From Clostridia bacterium (GTDB lineage: Bacteria; Bacillota_A; Clostridia; Oscillospirales; CAG-272), in contig JAFTRQ010000193.1 in assembly GCA_017462125.1 (NCBI GenBank), forward strand, positions 54,684-118,683: 64,000 nucleotides of DNA, read 5' to 3'. This document shows positions 47,403 to 55,401 of this stretch, piece by piece. Under the pieces are notes generated by a model. That model worked only from the letters and a program-made list of their open reading frames with translations. It had not been told where the DNA came from and searched no databases. Position 1 is the stretch's first letter; each line of letters begins with the position of its first letter. The position numbers and the translations under genes were made by a program.

Positions 47403-48026
47403 GTGGAGGATATTAAGTCAATAATCGCAGAAAACATTGTGCGACTGCGACGCAACAGCGGGCTGACACAGATCGAGCTTGCGGAAAAATTGAATTATTC
47501 GGATAAGGCTGTCTCAAAGTGGGAAAGAGGAGAGTCTGTGCCCGATATCAGCGTGCTGAAGGCGATAGCCGATCTCTTTGGAGTAACGGTTGATTATCTG
47601 ATCACAGCTGACCACAAGGACGAGATTGTGACAGACGATCCCGAGCAGATCAAGCAGATGGAGGACAAACAGCGCAGAAGAAAAAGAAAGCGTGTTATGA
47701 TCGCGGGAATGAGCGTGTTGCTGGTTTGGCTGGTTGCTGCCTGTGTCTTCGTTCCTATTGACATCGCTTTAAAGAATACCTTTGCTCATTGGATTACCTT
47801 TGCTTATGCGGTGCCGGTCTCAATGCTTGTATGGTTGATATTCAATGCGATGTGGTTCAATCGCAGAAGAAACTTTTTGATCATCTCTTTGATGGTCTGG
47901 ACCTTGCTTACAGCGATCCATCTTACAATTTTGATCTTCGGATATAATATTTGGCAGTTCTATCTTTTGGGAATTCCCGGACAGCTGATTATTATATTGT
48001 GGTCGATTATAGGAAAAAAGAGTTAA
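47403..48026 (+). CDS. XRE-family regulator with membrane-spanning C-terminus
   Basis: This 207-residue protein combines an N-terminal helix-turn-helix (residues about 8-62: RLRRNSGLTQIELAEKLNYSDKAVSKWERGESVPDI) with three or four hydrophobic spans after a charged linker (DKQRRRKRKR near residue 90). The DNA-binding part therefore sits on the cytoplasmic face of the membrane. Such one-component membrane regulators respond to envelope or small-molecule signals. The start is GTG with AGGAGG upstream. No clear target operator was found. Confidence 0.88.
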   Translation: MEDIKSIIAENIVRLRRNSGLTQIELAEKLNYSDKAVSKWERGESVPDISVLKAIADLFGVTVDYLITADHKDEIVTDDPEQIKQMEDKQRRRKRKRVMIAGMSVLLVWLVAACVFVPIDIALKNTFAHWITFAYAVPVSMLVWLIFNAMWFNRRRNFLIISLMVWTLLTAIHLTILIFGYNIWQFYLLGIPGQLIIILWSIIGKKS

Positions 48027-48035
48027 TTACATAAA

Positions 48036-48241
48036 GTCAGAATGCCGTTGCACTTGCAACGGCATTCTGACTGTCGAAAAAGCTGTTATACCGCAAGAAG
48101 GAAAAGAAAAGAGCGAGAGCAATTTGAAAAATTCCAATATATAATGAATCCCAAGGCACTCATCGAAAGCGCCTTGGGATTTCTTGCTTTTTCCGTTCTT
48201 ACACTCTGCCGTACGCCTGTACGGCTACGAATGTAAGAACG
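48036..48241. repeat. Three successive hairpins between convergent genes
   Basis: A perfect 17-bp inverted repeat (48036-48052 with 48055-48071), a second with CCCAAGGC/GCCTTGGG arms (about 48149-48177), and a nested third (outer CGTTCTTACA 48194-48203 with 48232-48241; inner GCCGTAC/GTACGGC 48208-48225). There is no gene in this 245-base gap. At least one hairpin is a terminator; three is more than required. Confidence 0.7.
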
Positions 48242-48271
48242 AAAAATATACCTACCTTTTTCGAAGTCTTA

Positions 48272-48850
48272 TTATATAGCAACAGCCTTTTTCAGACTTC
48301 TTCGGTATAATCTTGTCAGGGTATAACAGGTATAGCGCAATATGGCTATAGGGAGCAGGCTGAGTATGAAATTCACGATGAATACCGGTATCCATACGGA
48401 GGGGGAGTGGCAAAGCGGGATGAAGGCTACCAAAAAACCAAGCAAGGCATTTGCCAGATGGATCACCATCCCGTAGTTGGCTTCCATAATAAATCGGCCA
48501 AGATATTCGGTGTCGCTCACCTCTTCAAGCTTGTCCTTGTGGAAGCTTGTGAATCCGCCAAGCTCGGGAACCAAGTCCTTCCAAGCCTTGATTTTTAAGC
48601 GGTTATAAAAATCACGTTCTGTTTTGGAGACCGTAAATAGCCTTTTGTCGGGTGAATACCAACGCGTGGGTGTCAATCGGCGAATGATCAGCGCGGATAA
48701 GCCATCGATGGCAATTGCCGCAACGGCACCTATTGTTACCGATAAAAATGCACCGATTGCCAATTCTGCCGAAAAGGTGGGAGCAAGCAGGATCTTTGTC
48801 CCTGCGGTGATGATTATGCTGATGATGATAACTGTCAGGTAGAGGAGCAC
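48272..48850 (-). CDS. Membrane protein, possibly CrtO-like acyltransferase partner
   Basis: This 192-residue protein is chosen from a GTG at 48850, 9 bases after AAGGAG; longer readings run through the acyltransferase gene without a better start. It has four hydrophobic spans and the motif WYSPDKRLFTVSKTERDFYNRLKIKAWKD in a loop, reminiscent of the CrtO-type glycosyl-diaponeurosporenoate acyltransferase family, though the resemblance is weak. It overlaps the lysophospholipid acyltransferase gene by 16 bases. A lipid or glycolipid modification role is inferred. Confidence 0.6.
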   Translation of the reverse strand: MLLYLTVIIISIIITAGTKILLAPTFSAELAIGAFLSVTIGAVAAIAIDGLSALIIRRLTPTRWYSPDKRLFTVSKTERDFYNRLKIKAWKDLVPELGGFTSFHKDKLEEVSDTEYLGRFIMEANYGMVIHLANALLGFLVAFIPLCHSPSVWIPVFIVNFILSLLPIAILRYTCYTLTRLYRRSLKKAVAI

Positions 48851-49695
48851 GGATTCACTTCTCCTTCCGTGGTGTATTCCAACTGAATGCCATAAAAGGC
48901 TTCGTATGTTGCCTTCCATAGCTTGTAGTTTTCGAGGCACATCCTCATACTGTTTTCGCGCAAGGACAGCGCTTTATCAGGGAAGATTGCAGGCAGAATG
49001 TGAACGGTATACGCTTGGATCGGCATCCCGTCGGCGTCATGGCGATCGGTATCCTCGAGGGTAATAAAGATCGGCAGGACGGGGACGTTTTCCTTTGCCG
49101 CAAAGCGAAAGCTGCCAAGCTTCAAGGGACGCGGCTTTCTGTAGTTGTGCCACATTCCTTGCTCGGGATAGATCAGTATCTTTTCTCCTCTTGAAAAGAG
49201 AACGTGCAACGCGGCTAACAGCTCCTTCATACAGCTTAACGAGGAAGAGAGGGGAAGCGTGTTACAGTGACGGAACAGATAGCCGTAAAGACCCGGGAAG
49301 GATGTGTAGTTACCCTCACGGATGATCTTGTAGAGATCACGTTTTCCGAGTATGGGCGCTACAGCTTTATAAACAGCATAATTGTCAAATACGCTGAAGT
49401 GGTTGCAGGTGATCAACGCGCCGGTGCTTTCGATAGCTGAAAGATTTTCACGGCCTTTGATCTCCTTGAGCACCACGTCACCGTTTTTCATCATTTTTTC
49501 AAAATGATTTTGTCCAACCTTGTTAGCGATGCGCTTGGCAATCCTTGTGGACAGCTTTTTGCAGGTGTAGTCTACCTCTCCCGGGCGCAGAGGACGCGTG
49601 GGCGGATCGTCGTTAACGTCACGGTCAAAAAGGCCTCTTTTTTCATAATCCGCTATTCTGTCGAGAATCAGCTGACGTTCCTTTGAAATTGCCAT
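48835..49695 (-). CDS. Lysophospholipid acyltransferase (PlsC family)
   Basis: This 286-residue enzyme shows the acyltransferase motif NHFSVFD (H-x4-D), followed by a YPEQGMWHNYRKPRPLKLGSF block and PVLPIFIT strand typical of 1-acyl-glycerol-3-phosphate acyltransferases. The ATG at 49695 has GGAG 6-7 bases upstream; longer in-frame readings extend into the palindromic repeat upstream and are unlikely. It is coupled to the overlapping membrane protein gene. Confidence 0.87.
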   Translation of the reverse strand: MAISKERQLILDRIADYEKRGLFDRDVNDDPPTRPLRPGEVDYTCKKLSTRIAKRIANKVGQNHFEKMMKNGDVVLKEIKGRENLSAIESTGALITCNHFSVFDNYAVYKAVAPILGKRDLYKIIREGNYTSFPGLYGYLFRHCNTLPLSSSLSCMKELLAALHVLFSRGEKILIYPEQGMWHNYRKPRPLKLGSFRFAAKENVPVLPIFITLEDTDRHDADGMPIQAYTVHILPAIFPDKALSLRENSMRMCLENYKLWKATYEAFYGIQLEYTTEGEVNPCSST

Positions 49696-49710
49696 ATTAA
49701 TCTCCATTCC

Positions 49711-49862
49711 GCCGCCATGCGGGGTTCCCCAAAGCTCACTACATTCGCTTCGGGGAACCCCGCGGCGGCACAAATAGTAATCGATGAATTTTGCCGGCAA
49801 GGCAAAATTCGCGCGTGAATTACGCCACAGGCGAACAGTGGAGCTCACTACACCGCCTTGCG
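49711..49862. repeat. Palindromic intergenic element
   Basis: A long imperfect stem with GCCGCC and CGGGGTTCCCC arms (49711-49730 with 49752-49769), a perfect 10-bp stem GAATTTTGCC/GGCAAAATTC (49786-49810) and a short CCGC/GCGG stem (49852-49862). This repetitive-looking element lies between two minus-strand genes and may be a REP- or MITE-like unit. It contains no gene. Confidence 0.6.
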
Positions 49863-49897
49863 GTAGAATTACCTATAAGTGAGAAGTAACTTTCACG

Positions 49898-50860
49898 CTA
49901 AACCTCTACGCAAACCAAAGCGTCAAGCTCAAGCTCATGATTGCTTTCCTGCTCAATCTCGGTAAGTGCCAATTGTACCAGTCCCGCATATTGCTTGCTG
50001 TCGCGAAGCTTCTCGTCCTCTGTGTAGGCTTCCTTAGCGTTCAACAGACATTCGTATATTGGCGTTTTTGCCGCATATTCCCAAAACAACTCGCCATAAG
50101 GAACGTTATCATATTTCCAGGGCTTGAAGTTGATCTTGTAGTGCGCGATCTTGGGAATACGGTTTCTGTCGGAATCGGGCATCGGCGTTTTATTCCACTT
50201 CAAGGGAAGCTGATATACCTTTCCGTAGCAGAGCTTGTTCAGATAATCCTGATCCTGCGCAACTCTATAGGTTCGTTGGCTCAACATGTCTGCAAATTGC
50301 TTCTCGATCTGTACCCGTCTCATTTCGGCAAGGTTCATAACAAGAATTCCCGCATTGAAATATTCGGTTCTCGGGATCTTCAGAACCTGCTCGGAATACT
50401 GTGCGAATACTTCGATATCTGCAATGATCTCGTCGTTGACCGCAGCTACCAGATTTTTGCCCAGGGGGCTGTGGTACAGATTTGCAACGTCAGCGGTCAG
50501 GACGATGTCGCAGTCAAGATAGACACCGCGATCGTATTGAGAAAACATTTCAGGTACAAAGAAGCGATAATAGGTCGCCTTGGTGTAATAATCGCGCATA
50601 TGCAATCTTGAGTAGATGGATTTCAGCTTTTCGGCGACCTCCACGAAATCGACGAAAACGTTTTCGGTCTGCATCCCTTTGAGGAGCGCCTTGTTTTCGT
50701 CGGAAAGTGTGTCAATGAGAATGTTTATGTGATAGTCATATCTGCGAGAGCTGTTGTCAATAAGGGATCTGAGTGCAACGCAGAGGAAGGGGGCGTAGCA
50801 ATCGTCCACTGCGAAGAAAACGGGAATGCACTCTCTTTTTTTTGCTTTGATGTTGTTCAT
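49898..50860 (-). CDS. Glycosyltransferase family 8 protein
   Basis: This 320-residue cytosolic enzyme has the GT8 nucleotide-sugar pattern IPVFFAVDDCYAPFLCVALRSL at the N-terminus and the metal-binding DxD in YLDCDIVL (residues about 113-120), followed by YFNAGILVMNL and the DQDYLNKL and HYKINFKPW segments. The donor sugar cannot be told; relatives build lipopolysaccharide or capsular chains. AAAGGA precedes the ATG. A promoter lies 100 bases upstream. Confidence 0.92.
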   Translation of the reverse strand: MNNIKAKKRECIPVFFAVDDCYAPFLCVALRSLIDNSSRRYDYHINILIDTLSDENKALLKGMQTENVFVDFVEVAEKLKSIYSRLHMRDYYTKATYYRFFVPEMFSQYDRGVYLDCDIVLTADVANLYHSPLGKNLVAAVNDEIIADIEVFAQYSEQVLKIPRTEYFNAGILVMNLAEMRRVQIEKQFADMLSQRTYRVAQDQDYLNKLCYGKVYQLPLKWNKTPMPDSDRNRIPKIAHYKINFKPWKYDNVPYGELFWEYAAKTPIYECLLNAKEAYTEDEKLRDSKQYAGLVQLALTEIEQESNHELELDALVCVEV

Positions 50861-50955
50861 AACAAAATCCTTTCACTGATTCTTTGGCTTTGTAAATGTT
50901 TGCATTAGAACGTCGGCAATAGCATAACCGCTGCTAATCGCCGATCACTGCTATT

Positions 50956-50984
50956 ATCATACCTCGCACGGGCGGTAGAGTCAA
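50956..50984 (-). promoter_or_regulatory. Promoter for the GT8 gene
   Basis: On the minus strand: TTGACT (50979-50984), 17-base spacer, TATGAT (50956-50961). The leader is about 90 bases. Confidence 0.7.
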
Positions 50985-51048
50985 GGAACCCTGCCGATTT
51001 GGAGGTCTACGGTTAAGATAGAGCCTCTCTACTGACAAGAAAAAGCAA

Positions 51049-51079
51049 CTCTACCGATGGTAGAGTTGCCGAAAACCCT
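51049..51079 (-). terminator. Terminator after the minus-strand AraC gene
   Basis: GCAACTCTACC arms (51055-51065 and 51069-51079) with a 3-base loop, followed on the minus strand by a T-run. Confidence 0.85.
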
Positions 51080-51107
51080 TGTAATATAAGGAAATTTATG
51101 GATGGGA

Positions 51108-51872
51108 TCAAATGCTTGAAACAATCTGTTTTTTTCGTATCTCCCCGGGGGAGAGCTTGTATCTCGCCTTGAACGCGCGCCAAAAAGCGGAGAAATCGCC
51201 GTATCCAACGGAGCTTGCTACCCTCTCTGCAGGGATATCCGTGTTTTCCAAAAGCCATAGTGCGTGCTCCATACGAGTGTTGATCAGATGCCTGTGAGGA
51301 GTGATGCAGAATTCTTTTTTGAAAATACGAGTTAGATAATCCTCGGTATATCCGAATTTTTTGGCAAGCTGTTGCATCGAGATTTCGGATGCATATTCCG
51401 ATTCAAGATAGCTCTTGACAAGTGTGGCAGTGCTGTTGCGCGATCTGTTGTCACCCGACAGCTCTCCGAAAATTCTGTACATATACGCGCTCAGCGTGAA
51501 TGGGTTGCAGCTCTTAGCCTTCGTGGCTTCGCAAAGCTGCTCTGCAAGTCGGAGAACTCTTGCGGCATCATATCTGCCTCGCAGATCAAGCCCTGCGTCG
51601 CCGTCGGAAAAGGAACCGAAAAATTCAACGTAATAATAAACGGGAGGATCTGAAAGGGGGATGCCTTGCTGGAGAAGCTGTTGTCGCTGTATGTAATAAT
51701 CTCCCGCTTCCAAAGAGATCTCGGAGCCGTTTTCCAAAAAGCGAAGCGTTCCTGAAATCATCAATATCAATACGCTGCGTTCGCTGATTCTGGTTATATG
51801 CTCCTCTCCTTGGAGAAAGACTTTTTTGTTACATATGAAAAACTCGGGGGCAGGGGAATGATTCAGTAGCAT
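51108..51872 (-). CDS. AraC family regulator of the GH127 gene
   Basis: This 254-residue regulator has a sugar-binding cupin-like N-terminal half (residues about 15-120) and a C-terminal AraC DNA-binding domain (YASEISMQQLAKKFGYTEDYLTRIFKKEF, then VASSVGYGDFSAFWRAFKARYKLSPGE). The ATG at 51872 has GGAGG 6 bases upstream; an upstream extension exists but lacks a site. It is divergent from the arabinofuranosidase gene with a 137-base gap, the arrangement of a dedicated activator and its target. Confidence 0.9.
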   Translation of the reverse strand: MLLNHSPAPEFFICNKKVFLQGEEHITRISERSVLILMISGTLRFLENGSEISLEAGDYYIQRQQLLQQGIPLSDPPVYYYVEFFGSFSDGDAGLDLRGRYDAARVLRLAEQLCEATKAKSCNPFTLSAYMYRIFGELSGDNRSRNSTATLVKSYLESEYASEISMQQLAKKFGYTEDYLTRIFKKEFCITPHRHLINTRMEHALWLLENTDIPAERVASSVGYGDFSAFWRAFKARYKLSPGEIRKKQIVSSI

Positions 51873-51904
51873 ATTGGCCTCCTCTGAAGTCGGAATTTGC
51901 AAGG

Positions 51905-51959
51905 AATTGTGCGCTCGCTACAATTGCGGTTGCATGTTCTATATGTTATTATATATTAT
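51905..51959 (+). promoter_or_regulatory. Dyad and weak promoter between AraC and GH127
   Basis: An inverted repeat AATTGT-N9-ACAATT (51905-51925) is followed by TTGCAT (51930-51935), 18 bases, TATTAT (51954-51959). A weak promoter with an upstream dyad fits activation by the divergent AraC protein. Confidence 0.55.
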
Positions 51960-52009
51960 GAGGATGAGAATGTCAACCCTCAGATTAGAAACGGAAAGGC
52001 AGATTTTTT

Positions 52010-53854
52010 ATGAAGGATAAGTATTCGTTTTTTACAACCAAGGAGATCAAGCCCCAAGGTTGGCTTCGCCGCCAAATAGAGCTACAGGCAAAGGGGCTTT
52101 GCGGCAATCTTGATAAGGTCTGGCCCGATATACGTGACAGCGCGTGGATCGGCGGATGCCGTGAAGGATGGGAAAGAGTGCCGTATTGGCTTGACGGCTT
52201 TATTCCTATGGCATATCTGCTTGATGATGAAGATATGAAAGCAAGAGCCAAGCGATATATCGATAAGATCATTGAAAATCAGCAGGACGACGGCTGGATC
52301 TGTCCTAACGGTAATACTCCAAGAGATAAATATGATACTTGGGCTGTAAGCTTGATATCCAAGGTGCTTACGGTTTATTATGAGTGCTCGGGAGACGAAA
52401 GAGTGCCCGCGGTCGTCTATAAGGTTTTGAAAAATTATTATGAGCTTTTGTCAAATGATAGCATCAAGCTGTTTGGTTGGGGAAAGTTCCGTTGGTTTGA
52501 GTGCTTTGTTGCGTTGCGCTTTGTGAAGGGGTATTATCCTGCTGAGAACTGGATGGATGAGCTTGCAAGGCTTTTGAAGGAGCAGGGTGCAGATTATGAA
52601 AGCTTTACGGATATGTGGCAGAAACCGGTCAATCATTGGGATTTTCGTACGCATATCGTCAATCTTGCGATGATGTTCAAGTATGAGGCGATCTCGGCAG
52701 GCACTTTGGGAGACGAATACAGGGACGTTGCGAATAAGCTGTATCGTTTTTTGAGAAAGCGTCACGGTAACGTTACGGGCTTCTTAACAGGAGACGAATG
52801 CCTTTCTGGTAAGTCTCCGATCCAAGGCACCGAGCTTTGCGCCGTGGTTGAGATGATGTATAGCTGTGAATGGCTATATGCATGTACGGGGGATAGCAGA
52901 TGGGCGGATCTTTTGGAGCTGCAGGCGTTTAATGCGCTTCCCGCGACGATATCTGATGATATGTGGGCGCATCAGTACGATCAGATGAGCAATCAGATCG
53001 AGTGTGCACCGATCGCGGGTAATCCTCCCTTTGGCACAAACGGTGCTTCGGCTCACGTGTTTGGCCTTGAACCGAACTATGGCTGTTGTACTGCGAACTT
53101 TGGTCAAGGTTGGCCTAAGTTGGCCCTTTCAGCGTTTATGAAGGCCGATGACGGTGTTGTGTGTGTGACGGCGATCCCGTCGGAGGTGTCGTTCGATCAT
53201 AAGGGGGCGCATCTTTGCGTTTCGCTTGAAACCGATTATCCCTTTAAAAATAATTTTGTTTACAAAATTTACTCCGATAGGAAGACATCTGCCAAGCTGC
53301 GGGTTCGTATTCCGCAATTTGCGAAAAATGTCTATGTGAATGGGGAACTAGTGAGCAAAAAGAATATGCTGATCTTCGGTGGATTCGACGTGGGTGAGAC
53401 GATCATTCGCCTGTCTTTTGATGTGGATGCTGAGTTGAAGCCAACACCTGCCGGACTTTTGACGGCACGACGCGGTTCTCTTTTGTTTGCGTTGCCGATA
53501 CAGTATGAGACAAACACTGTTGAGTATATGTCTGCGGGAGTAGAGCGTAAATTCCCGTATTGCGATTATCATTATTTCGGTAAATCCGATTGGAATTTCG
53601 GCTTTGCAAGCGACCTTTTGACGGTTAAAGAAAACGACGTTTCCGATATTCCATTTTCAGCAGACCTGCCTGCGGTCACCTTGACTGCAGAGCTTTGCCA
53701 TATCGATTGGGGATACGAGCCTCGTTACGATTCGATCTGTGCCGCCAAGCCGGAAAGACGTGAGGCGCTGGATGATCCTCAAAAGACGATGTTGGTTCCG
53801 TACGGAGCAGCAAAGCTTCGAATGACGGAAATGCCTAAGGTGAAATTCAAATAA
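52010..53854 (+). CDS. GH127 beta-L-arabinofuranosidase
   Basis: This 614-residue glycosidase has the (alpha/alpha)6 barrel of family GH127 (DUF1680): WLRRQIELQAKGLCGNLDKVWPD, YWLDGFIPMAYLLDD and, near residue 365, the Cys-Cys pair in NYGCCTANFGQGWPK. In the studied GH127 enzyme paired Cys bind zinc and one acts as nucleophile; IECAP (residues about 327-331) provides further candidate ligands. It removes beta-L-arabinofuranose from plant glycans or glycoproteins. There is no signal peptide, so it is cytoplasmic and needs imported oligosaccharides. GAAAGG precedes the ATG. Confidence 0.9.
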   Translation: MKDKYSFFTTKEIKPQGWLRRQIELQAKGLCGNLDKVWPDIRDSAWIGGCREGWERVPYWLDGFIPMAYLLDDEDMKARAKRYIDKIIENQQDDGWICPNGNTPRDKYDTWAVSLISKVLTVYYECSGDERVPAVVYKVLKNYYELLSNDSIKLFGWGKFRWFECFVALRFVKGYYPAENWMDELARLLKEQGADYESFTDMWQKPVNHWDFRTHIVNLAMMFKYEAISAGTLGDEYRDVANKLYRFLRKRHGNVTGFLTGDECLSGKSPIQGTELCAVVEMMYSCEWLYACTGDSRWADLLELQAFNALPATISDDMWAHQYDQMSNQIECAPIAGNPPFGTNGASAHVFGLEPNYGCCTANFGQGWPKLALSAFMKADDGVVCVTAIPSEVSFDHKGAHLCVSLETDYPFKNNFVYKIYSDRKTSAKLRVRIPQFAKNVYVNGELVSKKNMLIFGGFDVGETIIRLSFDVDAELKPTPAGLLTARRGSLLFALPIQYETNTVEYMSAGVERKFPYCDYHYFGKSDWNFGFASDLLTVKENDVSDIPFSADLPAVTLTAELCHIDWGYEPRYDSICAAKPERREALDDPQKTMLVPYGAAKLRMTEMPKVKFK

Positions 53855-53868
53855 TCCGAAACAATATG

Positions 53869-53962
53869 AAGCTGCTGCGAGCCTAAGGGGCGAAGCGGCA
53901 GCTTTGCTTTTTTGTTAGACAATATCGAAGATCGCTATCTTTCGGGGTGGCGATCTTTTTTG
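53869..53962 (+). terminator. Two tandem terminators after GH127
   Basis: First hairpin AAGCTGCTGC/GCGGCAGCTT (53869-53878 with 53895-53904), then CTTTTTT; second AAGATCGC/GCGATCTT (53928-53935 with 53950-53957), also followed by T. Both face plus-strand transcription and shield the recombinase gene. The remainder of the 335-base gap 53855-54189 is AT-rich and holds the recombinase promoter. Confidence 0.78.
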
Positions 53963-54095
53963 CGATTAATTTTCACGTAGTTATTTTGATGAAAAATAAA
54001 CAAATAATAGAAAAATCAACAAAAAGTAAAATTGTTATGCCGAATGCTTATATAAGGACGCATTTGTAACGGATCGAACCTCGTCGCAATGATGT

Positions 54096-54124
54096 TTGAC
54101 AAATAGTTTAACAGTTGATATAAT
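54096..54124 (+). promoter_or_regulatory. Perfect consensus promoter for the recombinase
   Basis: TTGACA (54096-54101), 17-base spacer, TATAAT (54119-54124) with an extended TGA. A GAAAGG ribosome binding site precedes the ATG at 54190. Such a strong promoter for a recombinase suggests frequent or constitutive action. Confidence 0.88.
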
Positions 54125-54189
54125 TCAAAGGATGTGTAAACATAATACTGTTTAAGCGCCACATATATTAAATTGAAAGGAATTGTTAT

Positions 54190-55017
54190 ATGGACTGGGT
54201 CAAAAAAATCAAAAATTACGAGACTTTTTTAATTGAGGAAGAGAAAAGCGAGGCGACGATGGAAAAATATATTCGGGACGTAAAGGCCTTTGTGAAGTAT
54301 CTCGGAGAGCGTGAGCTGTCAAAACAAGAGGTTGTAGGCTACAAAAAGAGCTTGTCGGAGAATTATGCCCCCGCAAGTATTAATTCGATGCTGGTTTCGG
54401 TAAACGCCTTTCTGCGTTTCATTCAATGTGCCGATTGCTGTGTGAAGCTTTTGCACATACAAAGACAAATGTTTGTGAGCGAAAAGAAAGAGCTTACAAC
54501 AGCCGAGTACCGCAGACTGTTGAAAGCCGCACAGGGAACAAGATTGGAGCTTGTGATACGAACGATTTGCGAAACGGGCATCAGAGTAAGTGAGCTGAAA
54601 TATATTACGGTAAATGCAGTAGAACAGTCACAAACGGTGGTGGATTGCAAAAATAAAAAAAGGGTGATCTTTATTCCATCACCACTCAGAACGATTCTAT
54701 TAAAATATATAAAACAGGCGGGTATAAAAAAAGGAAGTGTCTTTGTGACCAAAAATGGCATACCTTTAAATAGAAGTAATATATGGAGAGATATGAAAGC
54801 TCTTTGTAAAAAAGCGAACGTGGAAGCTGGGAAGGTCTTTCCGCATAACTTGCGGCACCTTTTTGCAAGGACCTTTTATTCCATTGAGCACGATATCATC
54901 CGCCTTGCAGACCTGCTGGGGCACAGTAGCGTAAACACAACAAGGATCTATACAATTGAAACTGGCAAAAGACATTTAAGCTGCCTTGAAAAGATACACA
55001 AAAGGTTGATGACATAA
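54190..55017 (+). CDS. Tyrosine recombinase (XerC/D-like) of the invertible promoter
   Basis: This 275-residue tyrosine recombinase has an N-terminal SAM-like core-binding domain (residues 1-85) and a catalytic domain with the expected residues: Arg132 (ETGIRVSEL), Lys157 in the beta hairpin, His219 and Arg222 (HNLRH), His245 (LLGHSS) and nucleophile Tyr254 (TRIYT). The size and order are those of Xer proteins and invertases, not of large integrative-element integrases. Its stop codon lies inside a dif-like site (55009-55032), and 18 bases beyond are inverted repeats that bracket a promoter. I infer it inverts that segment; it may also use host-like dif sites. Confidence 0.9.
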   Translation: MDWVKKIKNYETFLIEEEKSEATMEKYIRDVKAFVKYLGERELSKQEVVGYKKSLSENYAPASINSMLVSVNAFLRFIQCADCCVKLLHIQRQMFVSEKKELTTAEYRRLLKAAQGTRLELVIRTICETGIRVSELKYITVNAVEQSQTVVDCKNKKRVIFIPSPLRTILLKYIKQAGIKKGSVFVTKNGIPLNRSNIWRDMKALCKKANVEAGKVFPHNLRHLFARTFYSIEHDIIRLADLLGHSSVNTTRIYTIETGKRHLSCLEKIHKRLMT

Positions 55018-55032
55018 TATTCATTATGTCAT
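55009..55032. other. Third dif-like site overlapping the recombinase stop
   Basis: Ten-base palindromic arms (55009-55018 and 55023-55032) share with the two sites downstream the core CATAATATTCATTATG: CATAA and TTATG arms with the 6-bp centre TATTCA on the plus strand. It is in direct orientation with the left site at 55035 (31 bp apart) and inverted relative to the right one at 55322. Possible recombination target or regulatory binding site for the recombinase. Confidence 0.7.
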
Positions 55033-55034
55033 TA

Positions 55035-55063
55035 TGTGAGTAACATAATATTCATTATGTTGT
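55035..55063. repeat. Left inverted repeat (dif-like recombination site)
   Basis: A 29-bp sequence that recurs inverted at 55322-55350 with 28 of 29 positions matching (the only difference is T versus C at position 7). Its core, CATAATATTCATTATG, resembles an Xer/dif site: two half-sites around the asymmetric centre TATTCA. Confidence 0.9.
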
Positions 55064-55155
55064 CATAATACTTTTGTGTTGAGGCTAACTGTTGTAAATT
55101 GAGCTTCAAGGAGCAATTAGCTTGTCTAAATAAAAATTAACATCAATAAAAAACA

Positions 55156-55210
55156 GCGCAAAAAAGCAACCGGCATAAAAATGGTATTTGTTCCGGTTGG
55201 TTTTTTGCGC
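55156..55210. terminator. Bidirectional terminator inside the invertible segment
   Basis: Arms of 18 bases (55156-55173 and 55193-55210) match at 17 positions, with GCGCAAAAAA and its complement TTTTTTGCGC outermost. The A- and T-rich ends make it functional in both directions, so it isolates the recombinase transcript in either orientation. Confidence 0.85.
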
Positions 55211-55256
55211 AAAAATTGACAAAATTCGAATTTTTTTAATTTTTTTCAAAAAAGTA

Positions 55257-55285
55257 TTGAAATGCGATTGAAAATGTGATATAAT
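55257..55285 (+). promoter_or_regulatory. Invertible promoter, present in the ON orientation
   Basis: TTGAAA (55257-55262), 17-base spacer, TATAAT (55280-55285) preceded by TGA (extended -10). The predicted start near 55292 runs through the right repeat to the AAGGAG of the ligase gene at 55402. Confidence 0.87.
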
Positions 55286-55321
55286 CTAATGGATTATAGT
55301 GGGGTTATGTTGTCAGAGCCA

Positions 55322-55350
55322 ACAACATAATGAATATTATGTTGCTCACA
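55322..55350. repeat. Right inverted repeat (dif-like recombination site)
   Basis: The reverse complement of the left repeat (28/29). The centre reads TGAATA on the plus strand, the reverse of TATTCA, so the pair is set up for inversion rather than excision. A partial half-site (TTATGTTGT at 55305-55313) lies just inside. Confidence 0.9.
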
Positions 55351-55401
55351 GTTTGTTTGTCGTGCTGCCGGGCGTGGCGAACGAAAAGAAGGAGATGAAA
55401 T

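Larger units (their letters stand above)
55035..55350. mobile_element. Invertible DNA segment (phase-variable promoter switch)
   Basis: The 316-bp unit comprises the left repeat, 258 bp of inner sequence, and the right repeat. The inner sequence carries a bidirectional terminator followed by a strong promoter reading outward towards the ligase gene at 55402. Inversion would turn the promoter to face the recombinase 3' end and leave the terminator between the recombinase and the ligase. This reading is inference from the sequence; the inversion itself has not been observed. Confidence 0.8.

Noticed and set aside
54190..55350. Integrase of an integrative element or prophage
   Set aside because: No excisionase, relaxase, phage or conjugation genes and no tRNA target were found; the nearby inverted repeats and promoter fit an invertase better.
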